This document shows, piece after piece, positions 1 through 12,878 of a stretch of 64,000 nucleotides of DNA. This DNA comes from Baylisascaris procyonis. Its lineage: Eukaryota > Nematoda > Chromadorea > Rhabditida > Ascarididae. The stretch's first letter is position 1. Each line of letters begins with the position of its first letter. Under the pieces are notes generated by a model. It was not told where the DNA came from. It made no database searches and saw only the letters and a list, made by a program, of their open reading frames with translations. The translations under genes were made by a program, and so were the position numbers. The stretch covers positions 2,728,001 through 2,792,000 of the forward strand of contig JAZARR010000105.1 of assembly GCA_037389465.1 (NCBI GenBank), in the 5' to 3' direction.

Positions 1-1480
1 TAAGTGCCTCTTTTAATTAAAATTAAACCCATCAGCAATTTCAAACTATTACTATCTAAAATATGCACCCATATTTTAATATGAGATTCACTGTAAAAAA
101 TGGAATTTCATTGATGGAGGATTTGCTAGCATGAAGATGCCGAAATTGTTTCTGAAAAACTTTTTTATTCGTAGGTAGGTCCGTGCATTTGTCCCATCTA
201 GAAATGAGGAGTTTGAAATAAAGTTTCAAGCAGAGGATCTCTAAGGATGAAGAAGACAAAATATTTTTCGAAACGCCTGAGCCAGATATGCGTAGTTGGC
301 CCTTCTGAGTGCTCCGATTCGTGCCTCGCTATCATTCGTTGTTCTCGATTAACGAAATAAGAAATTGCAGGTTTAATAAAAATGCACTCTTAATCTCATC
401 AGAAGCATTTGCGGGCGTCAATTTCAACCATTCTGCAACCCCCTTCCCCCTCCCTCCCCTCCCTATTACGCCTTGCTGTGGACGATACTTCCCAACTTGT
501 GTTAAATAACACCCCAATCCATTTAGTTCATTTTCCTCATTTTACAAAGAAGCAATTGTAGTTTCATCAGCAGGAAACCTAAAGACATCTATTTAGTGCA
601 GACGGCTGCTAACACCCCAGCGATTTGAAGGAAAAACTATGTATCGAAGTCAGAATTGGTTCATAAGAGTCAAGAAGCTCCACGATCATCTTCTAGCCAT
701 CTCCTATAGCGGAGCGATACCAATGGGATGATGACTCTTGCAAAACATACCTCTTTTGATTTTCCCTGCTTGATATAGCAGTGTGGAATCCAATTGTCGC
801 TCTCTGAACCTTAAAAATAACCGTTGTTGCAGAATCGGTTTTATTCTAAAGTAACAGATTAAAACTACTGAAGAAATTTTATTGAAGAATGTTACGATGA
901 AAATGAATGTATTTTATTGTCATATGCAATAAGAGTACTTTTATAGAAAAACATCTCTCATTATTTTTAATATTAAAACATTTAAACTACGATCAATCGA
1001 GTAATAGCTCAGTGCATTATTGCGAAAGCAATTCATATGAGCAATTTTGGTGACGCTTATTAGCATCATTGAGGGATTTAGGTGAGAAATTCCTCTCATC
1101 TCATAGTATAACTGTGAAATTAATCGAACTTCTATCGCTATTTAAAAGTACTGAATAAAACGACCTCTACAATCACATCTAACATATGATCATTTCATTG
1201 CGTATACTGAATGCTTTAAAAAATCACTTATCCTTTGGAAGCGTTTATGAGACACTAAAAGTAATCCAGCCAATAAATAAACCAACCCAATCGACGAGCA
1301 TCATTCGATGATCACTCATAAACCGGATTATAGATACGGCTGTTAACAGATGGAGAGATACTTGAGCCTTGAATTAGGGAGGGAGGAGAGGGAAACTTGA
1401 AAAAAGTAACGAAAAAGGAAACAAATAAACACTACATGTATAGGGCTGTGAATTTCCCGAATATAATTTAAATCTTTTAC
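1..1480. other. Left edge, no gene called
   Basis: The sequence is AT-rich with scattered short ORFs and no recognisable domain. On the minus strand it would lie downstream of the exon at 1,481-1,622, so it is probably intron or further exons of that gene. The conserved middle and F-box parts of FBXO25/32 proteins were looked for and not seen here. Confidence 0.4.
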
Positions 1481-1622
1481 CTGATTCATCAGCATCGGAA
1501 CGACAAAAAGCATTTTCGTCGTTGCTGGAAAGTGAAAGCGTTGAATCGATACGTTGCAGCTTGATGGGCGACGAACAGCTTAATGGCCGTGATGGTAACG
1601 AAAACGCTTCCACGGCGCTCAT
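1481..1622 (-). CDS. Candidate second coding exon of the FBXO25/32-like gene
   Basis: This is an open stretch of 47 codons plus one base, bounded by TTCTAG before its first base and by GTAAAAG after its last. The peptide starts MSAVEAFSLPSRPLSC, is rich in Ser, and ends in an acidic DADES segment. It carries no domain that I recognise. The acceptor leaves phase 0, which matches the phase-0 donor of the F-box exon at 5,868, so the two would join cleanly over a 4.2 kb intron. That is why I place it in the same gene. It could equally be the first coding exon of a separate gene, since it opens with ATG right after a splice acceptor (a trans-splicing position in nematodes). A further weak candidate exon starts at 328 (acceptor GATAG, phase 1, reading HESEHSEGPTTHIWLRRF). 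I do not call that one. Confidence 0.4.
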
Positions 1623-4600
1623 CTAGAAGTGGTTATATTCAATTAGCTCACTCATTTATCATTTTTAACTTAAAAATATAATCTATCTATCAAAATATAC
1701 TAAACGAGCCGAAAAATAGTTAAGAAAACTCAGTAAAAAAAAAAAAAGAGATCCATAAAGCGTTCAGCAATTGCTGAATGGCGATAAACTTCACCTTCAA
1801 CTAGGAAGGACTAAAGAATCTTTTAAAGTGCCTAATTTCATGAATCATTTGCTACATCCCACATCCTCGTCTATGATGTTACTTTTTTATGCTTTAAACG
1901 AGCTTCTAAAACTTTATAGAACAATATACAAGACCAGCAACTTGTCTCGATTTTGGCTATTTCGTTGAAATGCACTTACTACGCCGGATAGTTGTGAGGT
2001 AAAAGTTGATACACCAAGGTGGAACTCAAAAATAAAATTGTGTGAGAGATGTCGCAAATGAAACATTTTTTTTTAAATGCTCTCATGAAATGGAAGTAAT
2101 CATATCAACCCTTTCCGCCGAGAATCTATCACAATATTCTATTAATTGTCAGAAAACCTGATATGTGCAACCTCTACTCTTTCGATCAACTTTTCTAATT
2201 AAGTGAAGGCCAAAAAAATTTCAGAAAATTCCCACAAGCCTCACATTCTCTCAAAGCAAAGAACGACGCAATAAAACATGAAGACTTGAACATTGTGCAA
2301 CAATGCTAAAGAAGAGGGCTTTTTCAGGTGGCGAGGACGATTCCAGAAAGACAGAAAGGATAACAATTTTGGCGAGGACGATTTGACATCTTGCTTACTG
2401 GTTGATCACCGCTAAAAAAATACGGGCTAATAATTTTTAATCAGCATTATAACTGTAACGTAGAACCTGGTCTCAATTCTTTGTAAACAATCCGAAGGCG
2501 ATTATGCCATCCATAAAAATGTCCTTCATCTCAATCGACCATCCGCTCAGGATATCCTCCCGTCGACCGATCAGCGCAGCACTGATCAGTCCATAAATGG
2601 GAAAATTTTGTGCGATAATTTATAATTTTTCAAAAGTGACCTCTTTGGAATCAACAAGTCTCGAAACATATCCTCATAAAGGTTGGCAGCAATCTGACTA
2701 CTTTTTTACAGAATTCAGCACGGCAATATGAAGTGCGGTCAACCCAAGAATTCCCCTCCATGTTTCACTGCAAGTCCTAGCACATGCCAAAAATCCCCGT
2801 CCTCCTCCATCACGTCCACCACTGTGCGGATGCAATGATCGCACAATGCAAGAGAAAAGACAAAACTGCGAAAAACGCGGTATTTTGCATAGTTTTTAAA
2901 TTATGGTTTTACCTGGAAAAGATCAAACAACGTAAAGTACCAATCACAAATACGCTATAGATTGTAACGCAACAGAAATGACTTATGAATATAAGAAGAG
3001 AAATAAAAAGGTAACGTGGGTGAAGCAGCGACGAGTTTCCCTTCCTATCCCACTAGTTGTAGTGATATTTAAATATTGGTATAAGCAACCTCTAAAAACA
3101 CATCTATGGCTCGTAGATAAAAACTACCACATTTTACAAAGAGTAAAAAATTGATACAATAATAAACGCTTCATAATTTAATAGATTTTCGATTGATATA
3201 ACCTTTGCAAATAGCTCGAAATGTTTCGCAAATCTCAATTTTAAAACAATTGCTTCAATAGTTGCTGCATTTTATGCAATTTTTTTTCTTCATTTTGCAT
3301 TTCGCATTTTCTTTGCACGTGTTGGAATTAAAGGGCAAATTAAAACGTACGAATTTATCGTTGAAAAAAAAAATGCAAAATAAAACGATTTTTTTTTTAA
3401 AAAGAAAATAATAGGCGTTAAGCAAAAATTTCAAAACAAGTAATAAACAATTTTTTTTAAATAAACAATAAAAGTAATAAGCAATAAACAATTCAAAGCA
3501 AGTAAATTTTTTATTTTCTCTCATTTTCAACGTTGACGAATCAAATATACATTATGAATCCTAATTTAGAATTCACATATCACTATGCATACTACTTTAA
3601 TTGGTTAAAGTATGCATACTCCAACAAATCGGTTAACAAATAAAATTACATCATTTTCGATAATCTAACCACACATATTCAACAATTTGGTCCACTCTAA
3701 ATAAAATTTTATGCGAATTTTTTTGTTTCCGATTGTCTCCTATATACGCAAATATTTAAACAATAATAACATTATTAATTTTTTTATATTTTCTCTAAAG
3801 AACAACAATAATATGCATACAAGAAAGTTCTAAATCCGTTCAGTAAGTTTCCAAGTCAGTTAATGGTGCAATTCAAATGTTCACATCTTCAAAGCTTATT
3901 AGCACCTAAAAAATCCAAATTGAGTAATGGAGGTAATATTTCTTCGACGAGCTCATAACAATTCACAGAGTAAAAAAATTGATCTTATTGAGGAGGTGGT
4001 TTTATTCGACCTTATACGGTAAATAAATGCAGAATTATCGTTAGCTTAAAATGACATTTCTAACAAGAAAACTCTTAAATGTTATGTTTAATCATCGTTT
4101 TAATACGCAAACGTATCACGATTAATAACAAAATATTGATTGAAATATGCTCATTAATCGTTGCATTGCATCAGATATGTTTACATAAAATTCTATTTTT
4201 AGAGATGAGAATAAAATTTTATAGCCGAAGAATAAATTCTGAATAAAAAACACATCTGACACAGCATAAGTTTTGATCAACTCATCTTAATCAACGCTAG
4301 CCCAATGACGTGTGAATGATATGATTCGATATAGACGATCTTTGATGTTTTCGTCTAGCCATTGCTTAGTTTAATATCACTTCTTCAACAACCACACTAT
4401 TGGATGGATCTATAACAGCTGACATGGTGCTTGATTGAGCTCAATCGAGACGAAACGTTTAGTGATGTTTGTGAATCATTTCAATAAAGGATGCTCACGT
4501 GAACGTTAACTAACCAATCCGAAACATCGTCACGTGAAAAATCCGTTCGGCGTTTCAATCAAAACATTTTCTCTTACTTAAAAGAACGATGAAAACAATA

Positions 4601-5867
4601 TTGAATGCATAGGCGAGAAGATATATGAAACTCTGTCAACTATGACTCGTAAATATTTTCCATTGAAAGCAATCAAAAAGTCTTTATTCATTGTTAGATG
4701 TTAGAATTTTTTTTTTTTTGCATTTTCTGACTTTAATAAATAAAATCTTTAATTATGTTTTTTATAATTCTATAACTCGTAGATTATATCAAATTTTTTG
4801 TGAGTTTTTAATGTAATTCTCGATAAAATAAAATGCAACTGATATTGAAAAAAAAAAAAAGACGATCGTCCTTGAATCAGTTCATATCAATACAAGCCTC
4901 AAACGAATTAACCACTCAAAATGAATCTAGCGAGATGCCCAAGCCTCTAATTCGGTTGTTTCTGCGCATATCTGCTCAAAGCATTAACTAAATGCTTCAA
5001 TGAGCTTCAGGAGAGAAGAAAAAAAAAAGGAGCTTGCGCCAATAATCGCGGTCATTTGTGCAATCGAATTTTCCATTGCGAAGAGACGATCAATCGTTTT
5101 AACAGCACAGTGCAAAGCATTTCAACTGCTTGAAGAAAAAAGAAGGGGAAGGGAAAAAACTGAAACTTAGAAGAAAATAGGACGAAAACAGAACCACTGC
5201 TGTACTCTCCCAAGGATGAGAAAAGCAACTCTCGTACGAATGAATCGAAAAATTTCCTTTCCATTAAGCCCATTAACGAATTTCCTAACTCAGGTGCCTC
5301 TCTTTCCTTTAGTACATTCAAATTTTCAGAATGCAATTTTGTTCTCAATGTGCAGTAAGAATACGATAAAACGAAACGAAACGATTCGATTCGGAAGGCA
5401 AGCTTTCAACAGATCCTCATCACCAATTCGCAATATTCTTGGCCTTAGATGTGCATCTATAACTCCACGTGCTTATGATGATATATACGGTAGCACAAAA
5501 TCACAAAAATTCACTTGCAAAATTGCTTTTTGAAGAAACAAACAAGAGAATCACAAAAAGGAGGTATTCACTTTTTCGATGCCATCGAATCATCCCATCG
5601 TTCACTTGCAGCAGTCAATCCCTCATAAAATTGCTGTTCCGTTGCCGAATTCCATTTTTCTATTATTCTCAAGACTGTCACTCATCAACAGACCCCCTTT
5701 TAAAATTACGGTTGTAACCAACCCCATCTGATTTAAAAAAAAAAAACACTCTCTGGGGTAACTTTAACCCGCCTTCACTGCATCATTTGCATATTACAGA
5801 AATAATAATGGAAAGGCGAGCATTTGTGTGACGAATTGAAGTATCAACTAATCTTCAAAGAACTCAC
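1623..5867 (-). other. Probable large intron of the FBXO25/32-like gene
   Basis: The stretch is about 4.2 kb of AT-rich sequence with several A and T homopolymers (for example 4,707-4,720 and 4,848-4,860) and no recognisable coding segment on either strand. Its ends match a donor at 5,867 (GTGAGT on the minus strand) and an acceptor at 1,623-1,628 (TTCTAG on the minus strand). If the second exon is wrong, this is plain intergenic or intronic sequence. Confidence 0.4.
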
Positions 5868-5966
5868 CTGGATAGGACGCAGTTTCATTTGTTCCCAACC
5901 ATCCGTATGAGCACAACGAATCCACGCTTCACCTGGGCCACGCCAATCCTTGCCGATAAAAGGCAT
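5868..5966 (-). CDS. FBXO25: F-box protein of the FBXO25/FBXO32 (atrogin-1) family, first coding exon
   Basis: The exon encodes 33 residues beginning MPFIGKDWRGPGEAW and ends in a consensus donor (CAG then GTGAGT). The family N-terminus in animals reads MPF-x-G-x-DWR-x-PG-x-x-W followed by a short run to DGW. All of these landmarks are present: MPF at 1-3, DWR at 7-9, PGEAW at 11-15 and DGW at 21-23. FBXO25 and FBXO32 are substrate receptors of SCF-type (Skp1-Cullin-F-box) ubiquitin ligases; FBXO32 is the muscle-atrophy factor atrogin-1, and nematodes have a single muscle F-box homologue. The ATG is the only one that gives this conserved start. A CpG-dense block lies just upstream. The F-box itself is not in the window, so this is a partial gene. 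Family assignment rests on a short but very characteristic N-terminal motif. Confidence 0.75.
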
Positions 5967-6039
5967 CGATCCAACTGCCTTTATGTGATCCAACAACACG
6001 AACGAGCGTTACCAACAACAAATAAGCTCAATACCACCC

Positions 6040-6300
6040 ACACGATTGCTTCAACCTTCCTCACTGCTGGCCAACCAACTCTGGCAACGGCCAACGTCCA
6101 CGCTCGCGCGTTGCAGATCACACAGCCAGCCGCGCCCCACAGCTGCGCGACCTAAAACAGCTGATCGACCCGCACGACGTGCGTACGCGTAACGCTCTTC
6201 GCAATTGCCATTGACGCAGTGCGTTGTCATTCACGCGCGACTGCCTCGTCTCGGTTGTTGCGCGCACAACAACTCTTCAATAGCTTTGCTTATTTGCTTG
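6040..6300. promoter_or_regulatory. CpG-dense block upstream of the F-box gene
   Basis: This segment stands out from its AT-rich surroundings by many CG dinucleotides (runs such as CGCTCGCGCG, GTGCGTACGCG and TTGCGCGCAC). It lies within about 350 bases upstream of the F-box start codon at 5,966 (minus strand) and about 640 bases beyond the stop codon of the methyltransferase gene. A core promoter or 5' leader for the F-box gene is the simplest reading. I see no clear TATA box. The plus strand here is open for 88 codons, but the peptide is Thr/Ala-rich and antisense to the leader, so I treat it as a shadow. Confidence 0.45.
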
Positions 6301-6940
6301 TGCAAATAGCAGCCGTAATTTGGTTCGCATTTATGGTGGTCAATGATTAACGGTGTTGCGCATCGATAGAACGGTGCAACGTTCACCCTCTACTCTTAAG
6401 AGAGAGCGCTTACCCGTTCGAATATCTTTTCAGAATGAAATACGAATCCATCCAACACAACCGGTGTGTTAACGTTTCAACAGCTTGTGTATTTCACAGA
6501 AAACAAAACAAAGTGCATTATTTTATATGGAATCACCTTTAAAAATTCAAAACTTCGGCAACAAAACCACATCTGATGGTGTTTAAGTCGAATGATGAGG
6601 GAATGCCTCGTATACTTGTTGAAGACCTAAAAGAACTTGCCCATAAGACGTATTAATCGTCGTACTGAAGAGAGCACAGTTTATGCCAAACGTTTATAAA
6701 GTAAACATATCTGAGTTGATTTTGAGGTTCATCGAAAAAAAGCCTGGAAAATAAAGCACTAAGACTGTTGAGGAATGTAATGCTGCAGAATGACTTGTAT
6801 TATAAGAAGCTTATGTGAACACTCTGAAGGCTTTGAAAATCTTTTAACGATGATATAGACGACGAGTAAATTTGCTTATAAAGAATTCAACATGTAAATA
6901 TAACGCAAAGGCACAATAAAATAAATAAAGAATCAGCCTC

Positions 6941-9900
6941 TCAATCGTTGTCATCGAAAATGCCGTTGAAAACTTCCAATCCTTGCTCGTGCTCCACTAC
7001 GGATTCTTTGTAGATCGACTCATCATTAACGCTATTTGCTGTTACTGAAAACAATTCATAGCTACATAAAAAGAAACGGAAGAAGCTGGCAATCGAAGAA
7101 TAGTATCTCTAGAAATCAGATAGATACATCGAACTCCGACAACAACCCATTCAGTCATAACAGTATCGTCACCTGCAATATCGAATACAACCTAACAGTT
7201 TTCAAACGTAAAGATATATTAGATCAATTCATAGGAAGCAAACGAAGATCAAGACGACGACGACAATGTTGATCTCAGCAATCGTGCCTAAAGGCGAGTC
7301 AAAAGAGTAGACGGCTCACGCTTGATTCTATATATTGCATACCGAAAAGCAAGCACATTCCCAAGCGTTTTATGAGTTCTATTCCACTTAGCGGCTCTAG
7401 AAATATTCACGAATGGATGCGTTTTCCATTAATTTCACAAGAAATTATGTGCTTTTTTAGGATAAGATTATGCAGCAACAATTAAGAGAAAGTACAAACA
7501 TTCAACATAAATGCGACGCTTCTTTTTTTTTTTTTCAAAATGTCATTACATGAATTTTTTCACTCGCTCATTTCAAAGCAAAGTTCTAGACTTAGCGTTT
7601 CTTAACATGTGTGATTGAGTCAACTTTGTTTTAACTGACACTGTAAATGATAGCCATTATTTGACGATGAATGAAGACTTCCCTTACGTGGCATCGATCG
7701 CATAACTCTTCGCTTTTCCGCTTACCGACTGCATCAACGTGGACCTATCCCATTCTCACACTTTTTTTGAGTTTTCAATAAAATATTGCTAAGGTGTGCA
7801 TTTATATTGGATCAAGATTCATCTAGGTTGCGTTTGCATCATTTAAAATACAGAATATATAAGTTACGTAAACAAATGTGAAAATTTCTATAAGGGCCAA
7901 TTCGAAGTTTGACAAATATTAGCTCTACCAACATTTGCCAGTAACATTTACGAGGGGTGATTAAAACACCTTCCGGCCTTCTCTCTCTCTCTTTCTCTCT
8001 CTCTTTATCTCCTTCTTTCTTTATCTCTCTCTATCTTTTAAAAAACCGAAGCAACAAGTTGAGTTTCATTTCATTATTTGTTTTATTACCTCCTTCTCTA
8101 TATGCTCATTTCCGATCTATAAAAAGTGATAATTGCATCGACATGCAAAAGGTCTAAGCTGAAAGCAATATCCCTCACTTATATACCCTATTCAGCACGT
8201 TAAAAAGGCAATTCGTTATGCATCCTAAACGAGTATTTCCAACAATTTTAAAATTTTTCGTTGCCCATCAAAGGAAACGAATGGGAATCGAAGGAATGAA
8301 AGAGAAGATAGAACAAGCATTTCTTTCTAATATGTGCCTACAACTATGTTCATTTGTGTATTGCTCAAACTTGCGAAAAAAATTTTTGAAAAGAACATCA
8401 TTTCATCATAACCATCAAGATTAAAATATTTCAGAAAAAAAAAAGAAATAAAAAACACAATTATCATGGAAACTTCGAAAAAGTTCTCTCTCATTCGTAA
8501 AAATAGAAAATCGGTCAGAAGCGAACAAATATTTCACAGAAGAAGAAAAATAATAATAATTCAAAAGTTAATGAAGTGAAAATAATAAGTGCCATCGAAA
8601 ATTGTGAAACGAAACAAAATTAACTTTTCAAATAACAACTAAAATTTCCGGATCCGGTATTATCATCGAAAAATTTAATGAAAATAAGGAAACTCGAAAT
8701 CATTCTCGAAGTGCATTTCTCGTTCAAATTACATTATTACAGCTCGAATTTATTCATAAACAGCCAAGCAAAGAATGATCTTCATAAAATACATGTAACG
8801 CTAAAGTATTAATTGCCTAATAAACGAAATATTTCATAACGGTTAAAAATATACAATGCCGTTCACCTTTACCTGTCATACCTGTCACTTTAGATGATCG
8901 ATGATATATTTAGGTGGGAGAGGGGAGGGGAGGGGAGGAAGGTAAGGAAGAAACGTATATTTTATTGGAGAGCTGTTTAAGCGATCAAGAAATTGGAATA
9001 CTCCTGAGAAATATGTTGTACATTGAGAAGAAAATGTTACTAATAAATAGTGAAATAAAGGAGATATTCAAAAAGAGTAAACTTATTACTAAAGCAGCTA
9101 TAGATGCAATTCACTTCAGAGAAGGCTAGTATATACCGCAGCAGCTATAAAACGTGGATCTGGCAGTCTACAACTATTAGCTAAAGTAAATATGATATCT
9201 TGAAATAACTAACAATAAGAAACGCTAAGGTAAACCTTTGAAATAGAAACATTCGAAATATCAATTACATCTCAAGTAGGAATTCTTGATTAGACAGTGA
9301 ATAAAATACTTTATTCATGGAGTATTTATACTTCTATAGAACAGTGAGAGCAGAAAAATAGTCGCATAACGCTAGAAGACAAAAAGAAACAATACACAAT
9401 TGCCTGATCGTACCTCAAATGGGAAACAACTACAGCGTAATAGAGATTTTAGGCAATATCTAGAGAAAAAACAGCGTAGAAAATCAAAGGACCTAAAAAG
9501 AAATTGGTTAAACAATGACTACCTGTCACGAACCAGAAACGAAAACCTCCTAGAAAGAATCAATGAGGGAATAGCAGCAGCTCATTAACTCACAAAATCC
9601 TATTGCTTAAGCCAACTCAAAGAGAATGTGAAATGAATACTATATGGAGCAGAAGATTGCTTACTTAAACAATTTGCTAAGCCTTTCATTTTATTTCTCA
9701 ACTGGTTTATGAATTGCGCTATGGTGGATTTATCAGGAGACGACGCTTATGTCCTAATGTCGCAAAATTGTTTCGAAAGAGACACTCAGCGAATATCTCT
9801 TTAACAATAAAGTTTCAAATTATACCACCCGGAAGAATGATCAAACGGCTAACTTTTAAGGTATCGTTGCAGATCGTTCCAATGCGGTTTCTCGCCTTTC

Positions 9901-12027
9901 CTCATTCTGTAGCAGAAATATTGAAAGAATTGGCCGAATTCTTGCACACAACAGCTCCACTCACGATTCCTGAACGGTATCATTTGCATCGATCTGTGTG
10001 CCCCCAACCGTATTCATTGTGGCAACCAACTCGACTGACCGTTTGCAGGTGGTCCGCTATAGTTGGGTGTCTTTTACCAGTTTCTAGGGAAAATTTGGAA
10101 AAAAACTTTTTTTATTTAGTGAACTCTACTTTTATTATGAGAGTATTTCAGTTATTCTCCATTAAGACTTCGTTTCGATCCATTAAAGGTCTTCACAGTT
10201 TTGAATTTCTTCGTTATTTATTGGTGTGTTGGTTTATCTTTTTTTTTCTTTGCTGCATAAGAACCTTTAACGCGCTACTCGACAGACAGGTAGAATTTAC
10301 GTGAGCGAAATGAGCTCCAAGTGAGAAGCGTTATGAATATCAAACACCTTTCAGCTGCAACCAACGAGTTGCAACAAGATTTTAGCAACAGTAATTGGCC
10401 ATATGAATCAAAACAGATGCAAAAGATGATCTGAGTTCTATGGTGAATCGCCTGAACAAAGATGAATGCTTCTCAGAAGATGCTAACTTCTTATGTAAGG
10501 TAAGAAACGCTTTTTCTTTTAAAAGATATAATCTTTTTCGATCATAGATTAGCTTTGAAAATGAATGAAAACGATCAACCTTATAATCAAAGGTACTCGA
10601 AAATGAGGTTGTGTAAATGATATTGAAAAATAGATTCCATTTTGTGTTAACACTCGAAATATTCCATTCAAAACTGCATCGATATTCGTGATTGCATTTT
10701 CTGAATAATTCCATGGACTCTGAAAAATAAAAATTTGTTTTTTCTTTTTCAAAAGAGCTGATCAATTTGCATAAAAATGACGCATTAATTCCACAAGTTA
10801 TACACTATAAATAAGTGTCACTTCGAATCTTCAATTTTGTGTCTACATTCTCAATAATTTATCATCATCGTATATGCAAATATACCTGGTGCTAAAAGGT
10901 GATCCATATCCTTGAGCTATCGAATCAGGTGTCACCCATTTACCTCATCGTTTATGGTTTATTATATTTATGTATTTATTCTATTTAATGTATTTATTTC
11001 TTTTTAAACACTAAAAAAATATATATTCGTTCATTTCACATCGTTCACAGTTATAAATATTGTATCTACGAACACAACAGCAAATAGTGTACGTAAAGAG
11101 AAGATAAACAGCAAACTACCAAAATTTCTAAATAGGTTAATACTGAAACCTTTTCATCGACAATCAACGATTCAATACTCGCTTTCTCGATTACCACATC
11201 GAATGAGCTAGTGGATAAACGTGTAAGACCACGCATATCGTCGCAAATCCATTTCATATGCGGATAGACATGCGAGAATTTTTCAATCAAAACGCTCGAA
11301 AAATCAACGTTCGTTATATTGTGGAAGCCCAGCTCGTAAAGAATCATCGAGAGTTTACTATTGCCACATCCGATATGCAATATCCTCAACTACTTTCATT
11401 ACAGTACACATAATATACAACGACACCCAGGCTAGTAGTGCTATTATATATACTAATAATTAGATTGTTAGTTCACTAATATACGTGATAAAACACTCAC
11501 TAGAAATAATAATTAGTAATATATTTGGTATAAACTCAAATAGTCCGCCCCCGACCAACCCATTCTTCTATTCATTCATCAAGTATAGTTCCTCGAGCGT
11601 TTTACAGTGGGGTCGGCTCGATTTGCTTTCGATCATACATACATGTAAAGAAAATAAAACAACAATCAATTGCCTCAGTCCCGAAAAACAAAATCTGTAA
11701 GGATTGCTTCGATGTCGCTGTTCAATGACGCAACTGGTAGCCAACGCCATATACGATGTGAGCTCCATTTCTGTTATCTCTAAGCCCTTTAATAGGCTAG
11801 CGTACACCAGCACTACAACTCCCAGCAATCCATCCAATTAGCACTACAACTTTAAATAGAGTGGAAATAAAATTGAGGTAACCAACAACTTACCTATCAT
11901 CGGCTTTCAGGTGCGGTAATACGAGATGAGCGAAATCGTCCCATTTAGCTAACCACTCAAAATTCTCTTCACTCGCGAAACGTTCATTCCAATATGCGAC
12001 ATCTTTATAGCACAAATTGCTTCCCAT
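6941..12027 (-). CDS. EEF1AKMT4: EEF1AKMT4-like class I methyltransferase (five exons, 229 aa)
   Basis: Exons, in coding order: 12,027-11,894; 11,384-11,150; 10,719-10,580; 7,396-7,320; 7,044-6,941. The sum is 690 bases with consistent phase and GT/AG ends throughout. The protein starts MGSNLCYKDVAYWNERF, as family members do ahead of the fold. The S-adenosylmethionine motif I is ILHIGCGNSKLS (46-57), the acidic residue after strand 2 is in NVDFSS (70-75), and the post-motif is FDVVIEKASIESL (106-118). The region after it reads SPWNYSEN then a later GIYFSISFTQPHFR, followed by WNRTHKTLGNVLAFRYAIY near the C-terminus. These are the landmarks of EEF1AKMT4/METTL13-type enzymes; human EEF1AKMT4 methylates a lysine of elongation factor eEF1A and has about 255 residues. 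The tail is acidic (GIFDDND). Intron 3 is over 3 kb. If the weaker exon-4 donor (GTGAGC) is not used, the protein ends instead at a TAG at 7,288. Substrate is inferred from the family only. Confidence 0.8.
7979..8038. repeat. CT-rich microsatellite
   Basis: An imperfect (CT)n run with TTT interruptions, reading CTCTCTCTCTCTTTCTCT and onward. On the minus strand it is a GA tract inside intron 3 of the methyltransferase gene. It accounts for the low-complexity Ser/Leu/Phe ORF at 7,957. Confidence 0.9.
8915..8938 (+). repeat. G-quadruplex motif
   Basis: GGG, then three runs of GGGG separated by one or a few A/G bases, meeting the four-run definition. It lies inside intron 3 of the methyltransferase gene, on the non-transcribed strand. 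Confidence 0.75.
9714..10304 (+). other. Unrecognised 196-codon ORF antisense inside an intron
   Basis: This is the second longest open frame in the window. It begins MRYGGFIRRRRLCPNVAK, has a basic N-terminal third, and ends in a hydrophobic stretch (LLVCWFIFFFLCCI at about 168-181) that could be a membrane segment. I recognise no family. It lies wholly within intron 3 of the minus-strand methyltransferase gene. At this base composition an ORF of that length is unlikely by chance (my rough estimate is about one in a hundred windows this size), so it may be a nested gene or a relic of an inserted element. No ribosomal, splicing or domain evidence supports it. Confidence 0.25.
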
Positions 12028-12831
12028 TCACCACAGCTAACTAACATCATTATTTATATATCACAGTTGACATTCATTCTCTCTTTACCATCAAGCATCT
12101 TGGTAACGATTCTACAGTATATATCCCACCTATAAGTACCTATTTTCCCTTCATCAACTCACTTCTTGTAGTGATTTAGGTTGCCATTTCACCCATGTTC
12201 AAACACCACCAAACGTCTCAAACAACAGCCACCGTTGATACATCTAATCAATGTTCCACTTATCGTGTTGCAGACAAACGTCGTCAACGACAACTAAATC
12301 CAATCCAAATCACCATTCGTTTTTCAGCGTGAATGGCTAATGTATTTTATGTCTTACATAAATCGACAACAACTCGCCAAGTGGTATCGAATACTCATTC
12401 CATAATACTGTTTTAGAAGCTTTTCTCTAAGCCATTAACAAACAACTAATGCGACGAAAAAATTTAACACACTTAATGCATTTAAATAAACTTTTAGAAG
12501 ATATACGTACAGTATTTGTTTACTGTATCGGAACAAAGATCTCAACTATGTGAAATCCACTCAAAGTATCTGTCACTGAGGAAATTCCGTTTCCCATTTC
12601 CATCACAACGAAAGGCAATGAGAGTTGCGATGCAATGCCTCATATTTTAACGACTACGTAAAAGTGACTTCAATTCAATGCGGTCGAAAACATTAACTAA
12701 AAGAAAAATGTAAGTTAAACGATAGTGTAATTCGTCAGCGAATCAAATGAATATAATGACACATAAAAACAGCTGGGACTTGCAACGATTTTAACAGCGC
12801 CTTATATGCGATACAATTCAAACTGAGAGAT

Positions 12832-12878
<47 letters not shown>

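Larger units (their letters stand above)
7397..10579 (-). other. Large intron 3 of the methyltransferase gene
   Basis: The intron is 3.2 kb, bounded by GTTGAT and TTCTAG on the minus strand. It holds a CT-rich microsatellite (7,979-8,038), a G-tract with quadruplex potential (8,915-8,938) and a plus-strand ORF of 196 codons at 9,714-10,304 that is listed separately. Nothing else in it is recognisable. Confidence 0.6.

Noticed and set aside
5889..6155. 88-codon plus-strand ORF across the CpG-rich block
   Set aside because: It is antisense to the conserved F-box exon and its leader, and its length is explained by GC content.
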